Of a DNA stretch of 64,000 bases, positions 1 through 11,213 are shown in pieces (the stretch's first letter is position 1; each line of letters starts with the position of its first letter). Where the stretch lies: positions 62,001 through 126,000 of the forward strand of contig NW_020194554.1 in NCBI RefSeq assembly GCF_002865645.1, read 5' to 3'. This DNA comes from Hyaloscypha bicolor E. Taxonomy: Eukaryota > Ascomycota > Leotiomycetes > Helotiales > Hyaloscyphaceae. The translations under genes were made by a program, and so were the position numbers. The notes beneath the pieces were generated by a model. It was not told the DNA's origin. It did not search any database and saw only the letters and a program-made list of their open reading frames with translations.

Positions 1-1087
1 TTCTGCTTCGCCACGAGCGTCTTCACAAAATGGCTCATCGATCACCTCCACCGTTGAGCCTCGCTCTCCAAACAACATACAACCCCGAATACCAGACCCA
101 CCGATTTTAAACGCCCATTTTTCAGTAACAGGGAGTGCAGACGACCATTTCACAGTCAATCTGCTTCATCTCCAACTATTCAATCATTTTACGACCGAAA
201 CCGCCAACACCATCATGCTCGATCCTCGAGACTCTCAGAAGTCAATGGATGTGACTATGAAAGCAGCTTTATCAGCGCCCTACCTCATGCAAGAAATTCT
301 GGCACTTTCAGCTCTACATTTGAGCGTTCTTTACCCTGCCCAGCGAGAGTTCTACCACCACCAAGCATCGGCTCTGCAAACAAGAGCACTCACGATCTTC
401 AACAACTCGCACCTCGATGTCAACGCCGAAAACTGTATACCCATCGCCATATTCTCCTCGCTCCTAGCAATGCACTCCCTGTGCGACGTTGTCAGCGGCC
501 CAAATGATGATTTCAGTAATTTCCTGAACAGTTTCATCCACTGCCTGGATTTGCACCGCGGAATTCGTGCTATTGCGAGTCACTCGTGGCGCATCCTTCG
601 ACAGTCGGAACTTCAGCACGTTGTTGAAGCTGGAGAAGCGTTGAATCGAACAGATAATCTAGTTGGCAAGGAGTGCGATGAGCTTCGAGCTCTGCTCGGT
701 TCAGCGGATATTGGCCATGCATCGATGACAGCATGCGAAACAGCCATCGACCATTTGCAGCGGACTTTTGATATGGAGCGGCTGTCGGATGGTAGGGACA
801 ATACGTTCGCAATTTGGCCGGTTTTGGTACCGACAGAGTACATGGATCTGGTTATAAAGCGCAGTCCGGAAGCCCTTGTTGTCCTTGCTCATTTTGCGGT
901 GGTATTGCACAGTCATCGTAGGGAGTGGTTTATTAGGGAAGGCGGCGGGTACTTGATCAGTTCTATCTCACGGCATCTTGGGTCGTACTGGGATAATTGG
1001 ATGGCATGGCCGAATTCTGTTCTTGGATCTTCGAATCCGTCTCAACTACCTCGCAGTCTACCTCAAAGTCCCCTACCTGCTGGATAG
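1..1087 (+). CDS. Fungal-specific transcription factor, Upc2-like, C-terminal part (5' partial)
   Basis: The frame ending at the stop at 1087 is open to the first base of the window, so the gene starts outside it; the ATG at 215 is internal. The motif LLHLQLFNHFTTETANTI just upstream of that ATG, then LALSALHLSVLYP, and the ending AHFAVVLHSHRREWF with LGSYWDNWMAWPNS match the regulatory half of Upc2/C6-type zinc-cluster regulators (Fungal_trans_2 style). In that family an N-terminal Zn2Cys6 cluster binds DNA and this helical half senses ligand; the cluster would lie before base 1 and cannot be seen. No intron is needed in the visible part. The target genes cannot be inferred. I am confident of the family by pattern, not of the ligand or pathway. 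Confidence 0.8.
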   Translation, partial: SASPRASSQNGSSITSTVEPRSPNNIQPRIPDPPILNAHFSVTGSADDHFTVNLLHLQLFNHFTTETANTIMLDPRDSQKSMDVTMKAALSAPYLMQEILALSALHLSVLYPAQREFYHHQASALQTRALTIFNNSHLDVNAENCIPIAIFSSLLAMHSLCDVVSGPNDDFSNFLNSFIHCLDLHRGIRAIASHSWRILRQSELQHVVEAGEALNRTDNLVGKECDELRALLGSADIGHASMTACETAIDHLQRTFDMERLSDGRDNTFAIWPVLVPTEYMDLVIKRSPEALVVLAHFAVVLHSHRREWFIREGGGYLISSISRHLGSYWDNWMAWPNSVLGSSNPSQLPRSLPQSPLPAG

Positions 1088-1643
1088 CAATATAAGTTCT
1101 TTGTTTATTGAAGACTATTCCAGAGGCAAAATAAACTAGGCTGCATGGGTACGAAAGGATTGGGCGCTCACAGTCCAGTGTGCGTCCAATGGGAATTCCC
1201 CGTCTAGGGGACATCCAAATCAATACGCGTATCCGTGTCTGGAACGGCGCATCCAGCACATCGGACCTTTGATGAGTTGCTTCGTGTCTCACCCTGAAAA
1301 TTTTCAAAGGCACTCGTAGGGACCTTCGCCATATAGTGACACACTGACAGAGGTCCTTATCTTTGGGTCCGTGTTGCCCGTATGCGATACGTCGTATTTC
1401 AGGAGACCTTCACTTGAAGTTGAGATACGAAGTTCTTGGCTCAACAAAGGTGGAGAAGCACCTTATATATGAATGTCTACAGTCTAATTTTCGACGCAAT
1501 CTTCTCTCTCTTCTCTCTCGAACGAAGCAATAAACGGGTCCGACCTCCTCTTCCTCTCACCCTCATTCCGCACCACACGCCGTTCCCACGCCATCCTCCT
1601 CAACACTTCCCATCCCACACAAACCCATCTATTGCCAACAAAA

Positions 1644-2651
1644 ATGACCGTCCTCGAGTCCCAGAATGTCTACTACCTCTGGAAATTTCTTCCCTCAACA
1701 CCAGCAGCAGTCGCCTTCCTTCTCCTCTTTATCGTCACCACTGCCTTGCACACCTGCAGAATGATTAAAACGAAAATCTGGTTCTGCACCGTCTTCGTCA
1801 TTGACGGCTTCTGTACTTTTCCCTTCCTTCTTCCCCTTCCACCCCTCGCTAACACACTCCTCCGAGTTGAAGACTTGAAGTAATCGGATACATCGGCCGC
1901 TGCATCGCCCACAACAGCACCGGGACACTCATGCTCTTCATCCAGCAAAACTTCTTCATTCTCCTCGCCCCCGCCTTGTTTGCAGCGAGCATCTACATGG
2001 TGTTAGGTCGCATCACTTGGTCTGTTCGCGGGGAACGACACTCCTTGATTCGCACGCACTGGCTGACCCATGCCTTCGTGTTCGGCGACGTGTTGTCATT
2101 TATGATTCAGGGAGGTACTGCAGGAATGGTGGTGACAAGGAACAATGTGGTGTTGGGAATAATATTGTTATCGCTGCTCTTGCGATCCAAGTCATCTCGT
2201 TCGGGCTTTTTATCATCACGGCGGTCATTTTCCAAGTGCGGATCAGCAAGTTCACCACAGCAGAGAGTTACAATAATCCAGATGTGCCGTGGAAAGGGAA
2301 TTTGTATGCTTTGTATGCGATGAGTGTGCTGGTGTTGATAAGGAGCATATTTAGGGCTGTGGAGTACTCGATGGGGTATGATGGGTATGCGTTGGCGCAT
2401 GCGTGGACGTTATATGTTTTTGATAGTATGCCGATGGCCTCTGTAATGGTTGTTTGCTTTTGGAGGTATCGAGTCAATCGATATTGCCGCCGAAGAATGG
2501 AGAGACTGGGAGTGCGGAGTTGGTGCAGATTCAGACTGCCCACCAGGGGAATAAGCGGGGTGTTTGGGGGACTGGGGCGAGGTCACGGGGGCATTCAGTT
2601 TTAGAAACACACTCGATTACGGGCATATTTGCGGGATTTGGATCAGTTTAA
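1644..2651 (+). pseudogene. RTA1-like multi-pass membrane protein, frame-shifted
   Basis: Exon 1 (1644-1812) encodes the first helices. A 68-nt intron 1813-1880 (GTACTT, CTAAC branch site, TTGAAG) restores the frame to FLIGYIGRCIAHNS, and the next exon carries the family signatures LLAPALFAASIYM and GDVLSFMIQGG. RTA1/RTM1 proteins are seven-helix plasma-membrane proteins tied to lipid translocation and resistance to amphipathic compounds. Near 2140-2165 the homology jumps by one frame to GNNIVIAALAIQ, then VPWKGNLYALYA and LIRSIFRAVEYS. A second jump near 2450 would lead into a polar tail that stops at 2649-2651. No GT-AG intron of plausible size explains the first jump. Either two one-base losses killed the gene or the assembly has indels here. 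Family assignment is firm; intactness is doubtful. Confidence 0.72.
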
Positions 2652-3608
2652 TTATAGAATATCGGGCGGTACTATTATCTTGGTGTCAATAAGTCTTGTG
2701 CCACTTGAAGGTCTCCTTATAGACACCCTTTGACTTTGTTGCTATTCCGTTCGTTCCTTCTCACATCAAACGGAAATGGCTGGAAATTACCGTGGGAGAT
2801 ATCGATACAAAATAATATATTTGATTGGTAGAGGTCTCGCATTTCTTTCGGATCGGAGCGCAAGTCGGAACGTCGGAAAAAATTTACGAGGACTTGGGTC
2901 GTAAGCCGAGTTCAATTATGCTTCGTTTAACAACCTCTTTGTTGAAATTAGGGGCCTGAGGCCCCTAATAGGCTTAGTAAGCCCTGGAACCGAACGCCAT
3001 GGGGCTGTGCACTAGCTTAATACCCTGTCCAGCTGGAATTAAGCCTGAACCCTCAAAAAAATACGGTCCCACCCCTACACGCGCTAGCCCCTTCCCGCCC
3101 TAGCCCCCCACCCCCTGCGCCCTCACCAAACCGGCCGCCCGCGCAATCACCCCTCCCGCCCCGCGCCCCGCACCCACCCCAAAAATTATCGTACGGGCCT
3201 AAAAATTTGAGATTCTGAAAGCGCACACGCGGTTTCACGATCCTAGAACCAAAAATCAGTCAAAACGGCCTGTGGGGGCGGCCAAAAAGTGCTATTCTTT
3301 CGCGCACGAGGGCGGGGGCTTCAGGGTGCTAAGCGAGCCCTGGAGCGGGCGCTGCACCCCTCTAACTTACCCCCTTATTGCATAGCCATAACTTTAGCAG
3401 GAGTAATCGTAAAAACAAAAGGACTTTAGATTCTGAAAGAGCAGAAGCTAGTAGTGATTTTGAACTGCGGCTTGTACTTAATATTATTAAATATTGGCCG
3501 CCGTAGGCGGCCGAGAAAAAAAATCGGATTTACGCGTATAGCACTTTAAGCGAGACGCGCCCATTAACCCCCCTTGGCCAGGTAAACAACCACCTTATCT
3601 CCGCTCCC

Positions 3609-3729
3609 TTAGCGTGTTTTGGGACCGTAATTTTCCTGTCGTGAATGTCCTTTCTGCGGTGGTGGGGCCCATACAAAATTGCGGTGGAAAGGGCGTGAAC
3701 GGGTAGGAAATCGAAAAAAATACGGTCCC
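3609..3729. repeat. Inverted TACGGTCCCA / TGGGACCGTA motif pair
   Basis: TTAGCGTGTTTTGGGACCGTA at the left faces TACGGTCCCA at the right (3720-3729). Related copies occur at 3062-3071 (same orientation as the right arm) and 3983-4003 (TTTAGCGTGTTTTGAGACCGTA). Four copies in about 1 kb, two of them as an inverted pair, suggest remnants of a terminal motif of a small transposon family. No target duplication was identified. Confidence 0.4.
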
Positions 3730-4016
3730 AAGGTGCGGTCCCAAGTGAGACCGCACCTTTCCCCCCACCCCCCACACCGCGTTCTGGCCTTATCCCCGAT
3801 CATGTGCCTGTATTAAGGGCACCTCAAACTTCTTTTGTTTTTATTTATCTACTCTTCATATATAATTCTTAATTACTTTAAAGTTTATAAGCTTATAGTA
3901 CTATATTAAGACTTCAAGTTATGCCTTGAATTGAGCGGGTGCACGTGATTTCTCTCATTGGCTGGACTAAGCGAGCCGCGATTTTAGCGTGTTTTGAGAC
4001 CGTATTCTTTCAGGAA

Positions 4017-4070
4017 GAATACCCTGTATAGCTGGAATACCCTGTACGGCTGGAATACCCTGTATAGCTG
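4017..4070 (+). repeat. Three tandem 18-bp units GAATACCCTGTATAGCTG
   Basis: Units run 4017-4034, 4035-4052 and 4053-4070; the middle one differs at two bases. A solitary relative lies at 3019-3040 (AATACCCTGTCCAGCTGG). The array directly follows one of the GAGACCGTA motif copies. Function is unknown. Confidence 0.75.
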
Positions 4071-4623
4071 TAATCGGTTCAGCTGGCATAGGGATTTAGT
4101 ACATGTGACTTAGGGGGTTCAGGGCTATATATACGGGCTACTTACCACTGTAGAACAGCAGTCAATTCAGTATCGTTTACTTGGTTTACATTGCAAGCAC
4201 GTGACCCTAGCTTTATTACTTAGCTAGTTCAACACTCTTCTTCTGGCGAGCATAACACGTGAGCTAAGTTGCTTGGCTTCCTAGGGGGGAAAGAGGACGT
4301 GGCTGGAGCTCACAAATACTCTCAGCCTTGGATGGGCTGCTCGGGTTGTAATATCTGAGACAATGCCACTGAAATCTCGAAATTCCGGACACTGGAGGAA
4401 AGAAGCACGAATAACCTCCTTCGACTCATTTTATACGATGTTGTTGGAACTGAGTGTACGCTGGTACACTGTAGTTTATATACCAGATGTATATAGAGTG
4501 CTTACCCCGCGTGAGCTGAAAAATCAAGTCGTCAACCTCCAAAACATTGCAACAGATGTAAGCATTTTTTGGTGTCCATGGTTTAGTCATGGTTCAACGT
4601 TTGTCTTATTTAAGATAACAACA

Positions 4624-5937
4624 CTAATGTTGAAAACAACGAGGTTGGTCTCTTCCTAGCAGTCTTTTGCACGGTTCTCCAGCTTTTGTCACTCCGCCAT
4701 TCGCACCGCAGCTACCTGCTCTAGCATTTGCCGGGGCCATCTGAGGTGGTGCTGGTACAAGTACAGGTGCTGGCGCAGCTCCTTCATTGCCATCCGAAGA
4801 GGGATGGCCAGAGCTGAATATGGTCAATGTAGCATCTGTATGCTCAGGCTCTAGTTCCTCAGGATCTTCTCGCTCAGGCTCTTGTATTACAGGATCTCGT
4901 TCCTCAAGGGAGACTCCTCGCGGCGTGCCCGAACTGTTAGAGAAATCAGCATCCCTAACAAGGTTAAAATCGTTGGATACGTACGCTGCAAAATCTGAAT
5001 CTACTTCTCTATCTGATAGGGTGATATCGACAGGTGATGGGTCTCGGGGGTTCTCGAGTCCTAGTACAACACCCATTGCCACGTGCCCATCCTCGTCGCT
5101 ATCTTCGTGGTTACTTTCGTTGTCATATCCGTAGTCGGACGCGGTATATTCTCTATCCAGAGAACTCTCTCCTGAAGAGTGATGGGAGCTGCGAGGGGGG
5201 TTGTTCCCGCCTCCGGTATTGTTGTCTGGCTCGCTGTCACTTGGATCTTCTCCTGGTCTACCTTGCTCCTGACCTCCGTTCCCATCTCCATTCCCTGCAT
5301 CGTTTTGCTGGCCATCATCCTGGCCACCTTCTTACCCGGGATTGTCGTTGTACGCGTCTAGATCCTCCTGATTATTCTCGGGCCGGATCAGAAACACAAC
5401 TGGCTGAAAAAAACAATTTGCCTCTCTGTCAAGAAACTCCCGAACCGCCTCCATGGCAATCATTGCAGCCAAATCATTCGGGACACCATAAGCTCCTGTC
5501 GAGATAGCAGGGAATGCAATGGTCCTAGCGCCGAGAGCCATCGCCTGCTCCATAGAGTTGTAGTATGCAGCATGAAGGTCCATACGTGCCTGTTCCTCTC
5601 GGCCTGCATTACAGAACGGCCCTATGGCGTGAATGATGTCTTGAGCAGTTTGGATGTTGTGAGCTCTAGTGGGGTAGGCGTAGCCTCCTTCTCCGGCAGG
5701 TTCTCCGGGGTAGAGACGGGAGAGCTCAGTTAGTAGTCCTGGACCTGCAGCTTCGTGTATCAGGCGGTCGATTCTACCCCCTCCGCGAAGAAGAGAGTTG
5801 GCTGCATTGACGATGGCATCAACTTGAAAGGTCGTTATATCCCCGACCACGACCTCAATGAGCGTTCCATCATAATTCTTCGAACGGCATGTTGCTGGTA
5901 CCCCTGGAAGCGCTTCTTTTGGAGGCATTGTGGACAT
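4624..5937 (-). CDS. Macro-domain protein with acidic linker and C-terminal Cys/His tail
   Basis: Residues 1-190 form a macro (ADP-ribose binding) domain: VDAIVNAANSLLRGGGRIDR followed by IHEAAG, then a DIIHAIGP strand and AISTGAYGVP, the signatures of ADP-ribosyl or O-acetyl-ADP-ribose hydrolases. The frame meets a TAA at 5332-5334 but continues in the same frame through a Gly/Asn/Asp/Ser-rich linker to a tail with CGANGGVTKAGEPCKR and RCFQH, a C-C-C-H pattern seen in small zinc-binding-like modules. The TAA lies inside a good donor (GTAAGA). A 78-nt in-frame intron 5258-5335 ending GGTAG removes it and gives about 411 residues; otherwise this is a nonsense change or readthrough. The ATG at 5937 precedes the domain by a normal distance. 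Domain call is strong; the joining of both halves rests on frame continuity. Confidence 0.75.
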
Positions 5938-6234
5938 TTCAAAATTTGCGAATAGCTAATTCAGAAAGATCAATACGAGCAAGACAATAGAGTGAAGACA
6001 ATTGAGAGTTCGAGCCGTGAATAATACATGGCCACGAGAACAAAGAATCAAATTATATCTGCATTCGTCAACGGAAAAAGCTCTCCGAAAACAGCAACAA
6101 TGCCAATAAAGACAAACTCCCGAATTCGGAATCAACAAAGAATGTACTGCACCACTCCACCAAACCTTCAGCTTTCCACTCACGCACATTGTACACCACC
6201 GAATCAAGCAAAGATCGGAGAGTAATCACATATA

Positions 6235-8200
6235 TCAGTCAACGTTCCTTGATATAACCTTTGTCCACAACTCCGGTTTCTGCCACAAAATAAAAGCTAG
6301 GCTGTCCCGTTCCCAGTCTAGATTATCATCGACTAGTTCGTAATCAAAGAACGCCATCTTCGCGATCAAAATTCGCATTTCCATCCATGCCATGCTGTAA
6401 CGCGTCAGTCAGTGCTTGTAATAGTCTCGGGGAAAAGCTGGGAGGGGAAAGACTCACTTCTGCCTAATGCACGCCCGCGGTCTAAGTAAAAACGGATTGC
6501 TGGCCTCACGTTGATCGGTGTTGTCTGGATCTAACCATCGCTCTGGAATAAACTTATCCGGATCTTTGAGGTTCTTGTCGCTGTGTGTTAAGGACCAGGC
6601 GTGGACGCTGACTGTGGTCTGTCTCACGCATCCGCCTCTCGCTCCATCTTTCATCAAACCAGAAGAGAAGAGCAGCTTACTCCTCCAGGGATAAACATCT
6701 CATCAACCGTGTCTCCTCCTGGCGGCACAATTCGGGGCATCCCAAACGGAATGGGAGGGAGGAGTCTCAGAATCTCATGTATGGCCGCCGTCAAATACGG
6801 AAACGTCGCACTCAAGCTCGTGATCTCGTTGCCCGACTTGTATCGTGACCTGACTTCCTGCTTGAGTTTGTCGTATATGGCCGGTAATCGACAAAGATGA
6901 TACGTAAGCGCACTCATCACCGTAGCTGTCGTCTCACTCCCGGCTATAATCATTGCATTCGAATATGCAGCCATATGCCACTCATGAAGCCCCATCTCCT
7001 TCCTTAGCTCAAAGATGTAACTGTAGAAATCCTTCCTTCCATCCTCCCGTTCTCCTCCCTCCATTCGTGACAAGATCTTGGCCTTGGATTGCGTGACATG
7101 GCTTACTGTTGCCTTGCGCACGAACGGAGGGATGAGGTACGAGTATAAGGATGAGAAAACAGGGTGTAGCTTGTAGAGAGCAGAGTACCAGGCGATAAAG
7201 ACTACCATTTGAAGTACCGTGTCGATCCATTCATCAGGCCTTCTAGCTTCGACAGAACCAAAGGGTTCGCCGAATGAGAGTTCACCGAGAACTGAGGATT
7301 ATCAGGATTGATAGACACGGAGTGGGATTGAGGGGAATACCATCAAAGGTCACCCAGTTGTAGCAATCGTTGAAGTAGAGTGATCCTTTAGCTGATTCTT
7401 CGCGGATGGCGACCATTAGCATGTCGGCGTACTTGAGCACGATGTCCTCTTCTAGTAGAGCTTTTGGGGAGAAAGCGTGGGACTGGGCACGTCAGCAATC
7501 AATTGGCTCATTGCAGTCCTCTGAAGGCATACACGTACCAGCACTTCTTCGCGCGAGCATGTTCTTCAACGTTAATGTTGTTTACTATATGCAGCGCTCG
7601 GAAACTGCTTCTCGGTTAGACTTGGAGGACAGGGGATAAAGTGAAGACTTGCTCGTCATCTGTGGTATAGAACTTGTGGTCTTTTATGAAATTGGGTCCC
7701 GATTTGCGTTGCGCGTAGATGTCCTTCCATGCTGTGGCGGACGAGAATGAGAGTTTGTCGGGAGCAACGCGTACCACCTCGCCTATGGATTTTCAGTCTG
7801 GAGTTAGCTGATGAAGGAAAGAGGACCGACCGTATTTGTCGTGCAGAGCTTTTAGTGTTTGATGTCCGTATCCACTGATGATGGTGTGTGAGGAGAAAAA
7901 CTTTCATCATATCAGTATATTTTCCATATTGCAAAAGCTCGGATCCTTACATCTTATAACGCGGCATACCAAGAACCCGGGAATTTAAACAATGGATGGA
8001 AGTAAAGTCTGTAAACCACATAATAGACTATGCAGATCGTAATCTGTAGTTTGCTCAGTCTTGCCTGTAATCCTCCACAGTTTACTCACAGATGTTGCCA
8101 AGAAAGCTGCAATAGCCACCCCAATGTTTGCCAGGTCTGAGCTCGGCTCTTCTCGTTGAGGACAGAAACCAGACCCATGATTTCCTGCCCAGGGGAACAT
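6235..8200 (-). pseudogene. Cytochrome P450 monooxygenase, inactivated
   Basis: Spliced by hand, the gene shows a membrane anchor running into YRLYFHPLFKFPG, then YGEVVRVAPDKLSF, HAFSPKALLEED, the I-helix AGSETTAT, the ExxR motif EILR, IPGGTTVSVHAW and PERW, all typical of fungal microsomal P450s. Introns are placed at 6395-6457, 6619-6680, 7292-7340, 7783-7830, 7901-7950 and 8044-8089; the exon borders between about 7480 and 7660 are unclear. Two faults appear. An in-frame TAA at 7954-7956 follows WYAAL, and the heme loop reads FLLRPRACIRQ, so both invariant glycines of FxxGxRxCxG are arginine. Each fault creates a TpA that could come from CpA. The start at 8200 is a guess. Substrate is unknown. 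I regard it as a RIP-damaged pseudogene. Confidence 0.8.
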
Positions 8201-8532
8201 GGGATTTGAAGTAGATGATATCCGTATATATTCGACAAATCGATATGGTAAGTAGGTTGCAAGGAAATTGCCCCACAACAAGGGCTCATGTGGTGCTGGG
8301 CAGTCCGGTCCTCGCTGCAAGTCGACATTTTCGGTCGACTGCCTCGGGCGCTTACGAGTGAACTCGTAGCGTGGGGTTTTCCCGATTGAGCTGCAGAAAT
8401 ATAGGACCATCAAATCAGAAGTGTTGTCCAACGCTGTTGCCCCGATCGAGTATCCCGATTGTTTCCTCTGCATCCGTTTCAGGTATCTTCAACGTCAATT
8501 GTCGGTTCTCTAGAGCAACGAATAACTATTTG

Positions 8533-10140
8533 TCAGTGCGGGCGCGCCTCACGAGGCTTTCCAATGTTGACTTCGCCTTCGAAGTCTGGATATCTACATA
8601 TTATTAGAATGATCTGCAATTTTCTCCTCAATTACGACTCACTTCTCAAGAAATCCAGGACCAAGAGTCCAGTTACTATGGTTTCGAACATGTGTGATGA
8701 AGACTGGGTTGACAGTGAATTCCGTCGCCGAGTTTCTAATTAGAGTATCTGTTGGTTCATATGGCCAGTTGACAGAAATTGTTTCATTGCATGCATTTTT
8801 AAATGCTTCGTATTTGTCGTGGTAATAACTATCTCGACATAATCTGTCCCTAGATTTTGGCCTGGAGAGAGTTAGGTTCTAGTAGGCGGCAAGAAAGAAG
8901 GGAAATTGAGGGCGTACCAGGGTATCACATCGACCCATGCTGGATGAGCAGTGACTGTTTGAGCAGCCGTAGGTCGAAGCCAGTCTGGCATTTCGTAGTA
9001 GTCGTTTTCGCTGCCAGTGATCATCCACTGTTATCGTTGTTAAAATTGGAATGCATACGAGTTGATTTCACCTACTCGTATCATGTAGCACATAACGTAC
9101 AAGATAGCAATCTAATCAAAGTCAGTACTACCTAAAACAACAACAATTGACTGGAGAACTTACTTGCTCAGGAAGACTTTCCACGGTCATGACGTAGATC
9201 ACATTCTGTCAAAGTCAGTGATCTTCAACTACAAGAGGTTAACAAACAACATACCGAGACAATCGCTGTCGTTAAAGGAAATGAGGCGGCGTAATTCTGG
9301 GGAGTTAAGAGCGCTTGTACATGCGGAAATTTTGGATTCGTAAACTCTGAAGCATTAGCTCCGGTTGCATTCCTGCGTTTCATACTCTCGATCAGCTCGA
9401 GCCAAAATTTGTCAAACCTGCTTGTCGCAGAGTAATGAATTGGTCTGGCATCCCAAACCGGAATAGACATCGGCTGCTGCTCGTAATCATCGTACAAGTA
9501 CAAGAGACCTGGGTCCACTATTGCTTGGCGTCCAGGATCTGCATAAACTTGTTAGTTAATGATGTGCTAAAGTGATGGAGTAAATACCAGAGCATATCTG
9601 ACCCGTCACAACCAACGAACTTGAATATTGCGAGCCCATTGACATGCACTGCTGCGGTTGCTGGCCGTTTCGTCTCACCACGACATCCATAATCGCAGCA
9701 GTCCCCTCTGAAAAGTCTTCTGGGCGGGTAATAGCTTGCTGGGGTGGCATGGAGGGGATTGCGCCTTGCGGTGCAAGCTGATTCTTCTCTTGAAGCGAGG
9801 CATTCTCTAATCTTGCGAGCTGTAACTCTCGAGTCAAGACCTCCACTCTTTTCTCTAACTCCGAAATTGTCTGTTTTACTCGAGCTCTGTGTTCAGTCAG
9901 ATTTTCGTTCTCCACGGAGCAAGAATGATATCAGCGGATGTACCTGGTCTGCCTCTGGCTTTCACGATCCTGAGCCCGCTTTCGCTGCAGTTGCTCCGGG
10001 GTAAGAAGGGACACTGATCGACTGGCCTGCTTCGGCTTGGTCAGATCTACAGACTCTGGAGAATTCCCAGCGCTATGTTTGACCGCAGGAGTTGACATAT
10101 CGAGGCTTTCCACATGGGTGACGGCAGTTCGTTCAATCAC
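8533..10140 (-). CDS. bZIP transcription factor with DUF3425 domain
   Basis: Eight exons join without frame conflict to about 415 residues, with introns at 8594-8642, 8862-8917, 9028-9075, 9112-9163, 9206-9254, 9539-9587 and 9887-9943. The basic region RKRAQDRESQRQTRARVKQ is completed exactly by the 57-nt intron, and a leucine-zipper-like stretch follows (ELEKRVEVLTREL). The C-terminal half is the fungal DUF3425 region: PVWDARPIHY, ALLTPQNY, MPDWLRPTAAQ, AHPAWVDVIPW. Such proteins are nuclear DNA-binding regulators of stress or secondary metabolism. It sits between the dead P450 and the divergent dead MFS transporter, so it may once have controlled them (inference). An alternative ATG lies 14 codons downstream. 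All splice phases agree, so it appears intact. Confidence 0.87.
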
Positions 10141-11213
10141 AAGCTGAGCCGCACTTGAGTCAGGAAGGGGAGAGAAGATTGCAGTAGCACACGGCGCCTG
10201 TCGTGCGTTTCAAGAGTGGAGTGCATCTATATAAGCCAACGACATAGCCAGAGGAAGGCCTCCGTCTCCCTTCACCGTATTTGGCCCTCCCATTTTCATT
10301 GCCGATGCAACCCAACACCTGATTTGTGAGCGGCTTTCTCCTTGGACGTTGATAGGACCAATAGGAGCCTCCCCCGGCGGTCCCCACTGCGCTCCCGAGC
10401 TGTCCACCAACGGGCTGCCTTGCGTGGCGAGGTCCCGCCCTCCCCGCGAATCCCCTGTCGGCCAACCGACGCTGCAATGAAACACGGGTGCGGAGCATTT
10501 TTTGGAGCCCACGTTGTACAGCACGCCGCCCCGGCCCACGTTGGGAAGGGCGGAAGGGCGGAGTGACTTTTCCAACCCCACGGTCTGCAGTCTCAGTTCC
10601 AGTCCCAAGCCATGCCAGGCCTCTTTGGGCGCGGCATGGATGTGCCTATGTGCCTTGGCGAGAACGTGCCGTGCCGTTCGGTGCATGCATGCCGAGAGCT
10701 GTGCAGATACGGATACGGAGCATACTTTATTTAGTACTACGGCACCTCCGTACGTGCTCCGTAAGTACGGTAGTTGTTGGCTTTGTTGCGATTTGCGAAG
10801 CACATGCTCCGGCAAAGACCCACGCCAGCTGGGACAGACCGCCGTCCCGCCTTCTTGGAGATCCCAGATTGCCTTCGACGCTAACGAGTCAAGCGCTGAC
10901 ATGCCTTCAATGCGACTGGCCTCCGCCAATGCAACCCCACGAAATACCGCCACCCATTTCCAGCAACATGGAGACGACGTGTGCAATCTTCGCCGAGGAG
11001 CAGCGCTTCCGGACGGGCAACGGGGCAGCTTCCTCCCCGCGAGCCGCAGGATCGGCGCTGCTTATTACTGTAGACCAGCCAACGATCGCCGCTCGGGACC
11101 GCTCTTGAGCTCCCCTCTACGGAGACTTCCAGCTTCTCCTGTCTGAAACCCGGCCTCGAAGTGATCCGTTCAAGGTACGGTGAGGTATTGCATACCGAGC
11201 CGATATCTTCGCG
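10141..11213. promoter_or_regulatory. GC-rich region between divergent bZIP and MFS-like genes
   Basis: About 1.07 kb separate the minus-strand bZIP start from the plus-strand MFS-like start. Overlapping ORFs on both strands here have no recognisable family and look like products of high GC. Near 10735-10790 there are repeated CTCCGTACG/GTACGG-type words (TACGGCACCTCCGTACG, CTCCGTAAGTACGG), a pattern often met in ascomycete promoters. A shared promoter is inferred from orientation only. Confidence 0.4.

Larger units (their letters stand above)
2652..4623. other. Gene-free interval with short dispersed repeats
   Basis: No ORF here shows protein-like composition or a recognisable family. The stretch holds C-rich and A-rich runs, short palindromes such as GGGGCCTGAGGCCCC near 2950 and GGCCGCCGTAGGCGGCC near 3497, and recurring motifs listed separately. 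A TATATATA-type box lies near 4124 but no gene follows it convincingly. It looks like old repeat debris between the RTA1-like gene and the macro-domain gene. Confidence 0.6.

Noticed and set aside
4363..4659. 98-codon plus-strand ORF before the macro-domain gene
   Set aside because: No motif; overlaps the macro-domain gene 3' end; likely chance.
5332..5334. Simple interpretation that the macro-domain gene ends at this TAA
   Set aside because: The same frame continues with strongly coding-like sequence to a Cys/His tail, and the TAA is embedded in a consensus splice donor with an in-frame acceptor 78 nt on.
10210..11146. Long overlapping ORFs on both strands (up to 258 codons) between the bZIP and MFS-like genes
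   Set aside because: No recognisable motif, biased by GC-rich sequence, and both strands are open equally; treated as promoter DNA.
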